This document shows, piece by piece, positions 62,984 to 64,000 of a DNA stretch of 64,000 nucleotides. The DNA comes from Rostratula benghalensis (lineage: Eukaryota; Chordata; Aves; Charadriiformes; Rostratulidae). How positions within the stretch are numbered: the stretch's first letter is position 1; every line of letters starts with the position of its first letter. The position numbers and the translations under genes are program-made. The stretch covers positions 743,636 to 807,635 of the forward strand of contig VXAI01000019.1 in the NCBI GenBank assembly GCA_013399305.1. Reading direction: 5' to 3'. The notes under the pieces were generated by a model. That model was given only the letters and a program-made list of their open reading frames with translations, searched no databases and was not told the origin of the DNA.

Positions 62984-64000
62984 AATAAGGAAGAAGCTGC
63001 ATTTCTAAAACATAGAAACATATATAGATGAATAGAAGAGAGGGTTCACAGCAAAAGCTCTGAGTCACATTCAGAGGGAAAAACATATTTCCATTCCAAC
63101 AAGAAGGGATAATTACATTTACACAAAGGTGGTAAAATAGTCAAAAGATTTTTTACCTATTGCAGTCTATATACAGAACATAAACCAGAAAGTTCATAAT
63201 AATTTGAAGTTATTTTATAAAACGGGCATTTCAAAATAATTCATATACTGAATTCAGTCTAGAAATATCCAAGTTATGTTATTTATCATGCAACATGAAA
63301 AAGCCAAAAGATAATTAGCTTCTACATGTCATGCCTTTGGATTGCTCAAAGGTGAGAGCACAAACACCGTGGGAAGTGGAAGTGTTTTATGCAAGGCTTC
63401 CTCTGTACAGCTGTATAAGGATAGACACTTTGGTCTCAAGGGTCCTGCTTTTGGCAACATCTATTAGTTTATTTCTGCCTCAGCTGACTCCTTCATCCCC
63501 CTGGTAACAGTACTACCCTTGAGACAGATTTACGGGACAGCGCTGAACTAAATCCAGTGCAGGTCCCACCAAACAGCTGCTGCAGGTACACTGTGATATA
63601 GATATATCCAGATCCAAGGGAAGGGGAGCTGTGGGCAGAGCAAGCAGGAGGAGCTGAAGAGAAAAGCAGAGTGCATTGATGTGCAACTAGAAGTGACAAG
63701 ACAATACAGAGAATTGTCTTCTGCTGCCAACTCCATCCAAATTGTTGTGAGGAATCCCAAACAGGAAAGAGTCCCTACCCCTTGAATAGTAGGAAGATGA
63801 ATGGGTACCACTAAAGGCTGTTAAGAGAATGTAGACTCACATTTAGTGGCAAAAGACATTAAAAGAGAAGCCTCTTTGATAAAATTGGAAGTAACAAGTA
63901 CATTGACTTGGTGGTCAAAAGCAAAGTACCTGACCTCCTCAGAGAGCATGGGAAAATGCTCTTACCAGCACACAGTGCAGGTTAGATTCCCTACTAGTCA
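62984..64000. other. Unique non-coding DNA, no gene seen
   Basis: Overlapping minus-strand frames of 68 and 87 codons at 63493-63811 lie in a GC-richer patch, but neither shows a domain I know. No transposon is recognised. Confidence 0.55.

Noticed and set aside
1..64000. A new multi-gene biological system, CRISPR array, operon or intact virus
   Set aside because: No direct-repeat/spacer array, no packed genes with start signals and no viral genes were found. The content is repeat-poor vertebrate non-coding DNA with dead retroelements.

Overview
This window looks like nuclear DNA from a bird, taken from a draft assembly. The main evidence is several antisense copies of CR1, the dominant retrotransposon of birds and other sauropsids. 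A solo long terminal repeat with the TGTCCTG start and layout of avian ERVL-type LTRs supports this. The background is AT-rich and low in CpG, with many long A/T runs and T/G (A/C) low-complexity tracts. One 18-base block of N and two single N calls mark the sequence as draft. I cannot name the species or chromosome.

I find no protein-coding gene, rRNA, tRNA, CRISPR array, operon or prokaryotic feature that I can support. The window is best read as intergenic DNA or the inside of a large intron. Open reading frames of 60-173 codons occur throughout. Except for those inside CR1 copies, they match no family I recognise, and most fit chance expectation in this much sequence.

Layout. 1-8761: unique AT-rich DNA with a pyrimidine tract (854-900) and a TATC microsatellite (6081-6164). 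8762-9540: ancient CR1 relic that still shows the reverse transcriptase Asp-Asp box. 9541-21131: unique DNA. 21132-22440: the longest CR1 copy (1.3 kb), clearly dead. 22441-39723: unique DNA with the assembly gap (25818-25835), a T/G-rich block (27821-27935) and two compositionally odd open segments (26310-26530 and 35115-35291). 39724-39932: faint CR1 relic. 44233-44411: well-preserved CR1 3' end. 45575-45669: a perfect 15-bp minisatellite. 48715-48815: possible MIR-like SINE relic. 50665-51185: internal CR1 fragment. 54304-54532: another CR1 3' end. 57453-57530: possible tRNA-derived SINE relic. 58078-58769: solo LTR with intact 5-bp target duplication. 62933-62983: short CR1 tail.

All seven CR1 pieces have their sense strand on the minus strand, while the LTR reads on the plus strand. 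No genes act together here. The biology on view is old retroelement turnover, simple-sequence expansion and perhaps some regulatory DNA. I did not find a convincing new biological system. The most checkable items are the minisatellite, the clean solo LTR and the two open GC-richer segments.
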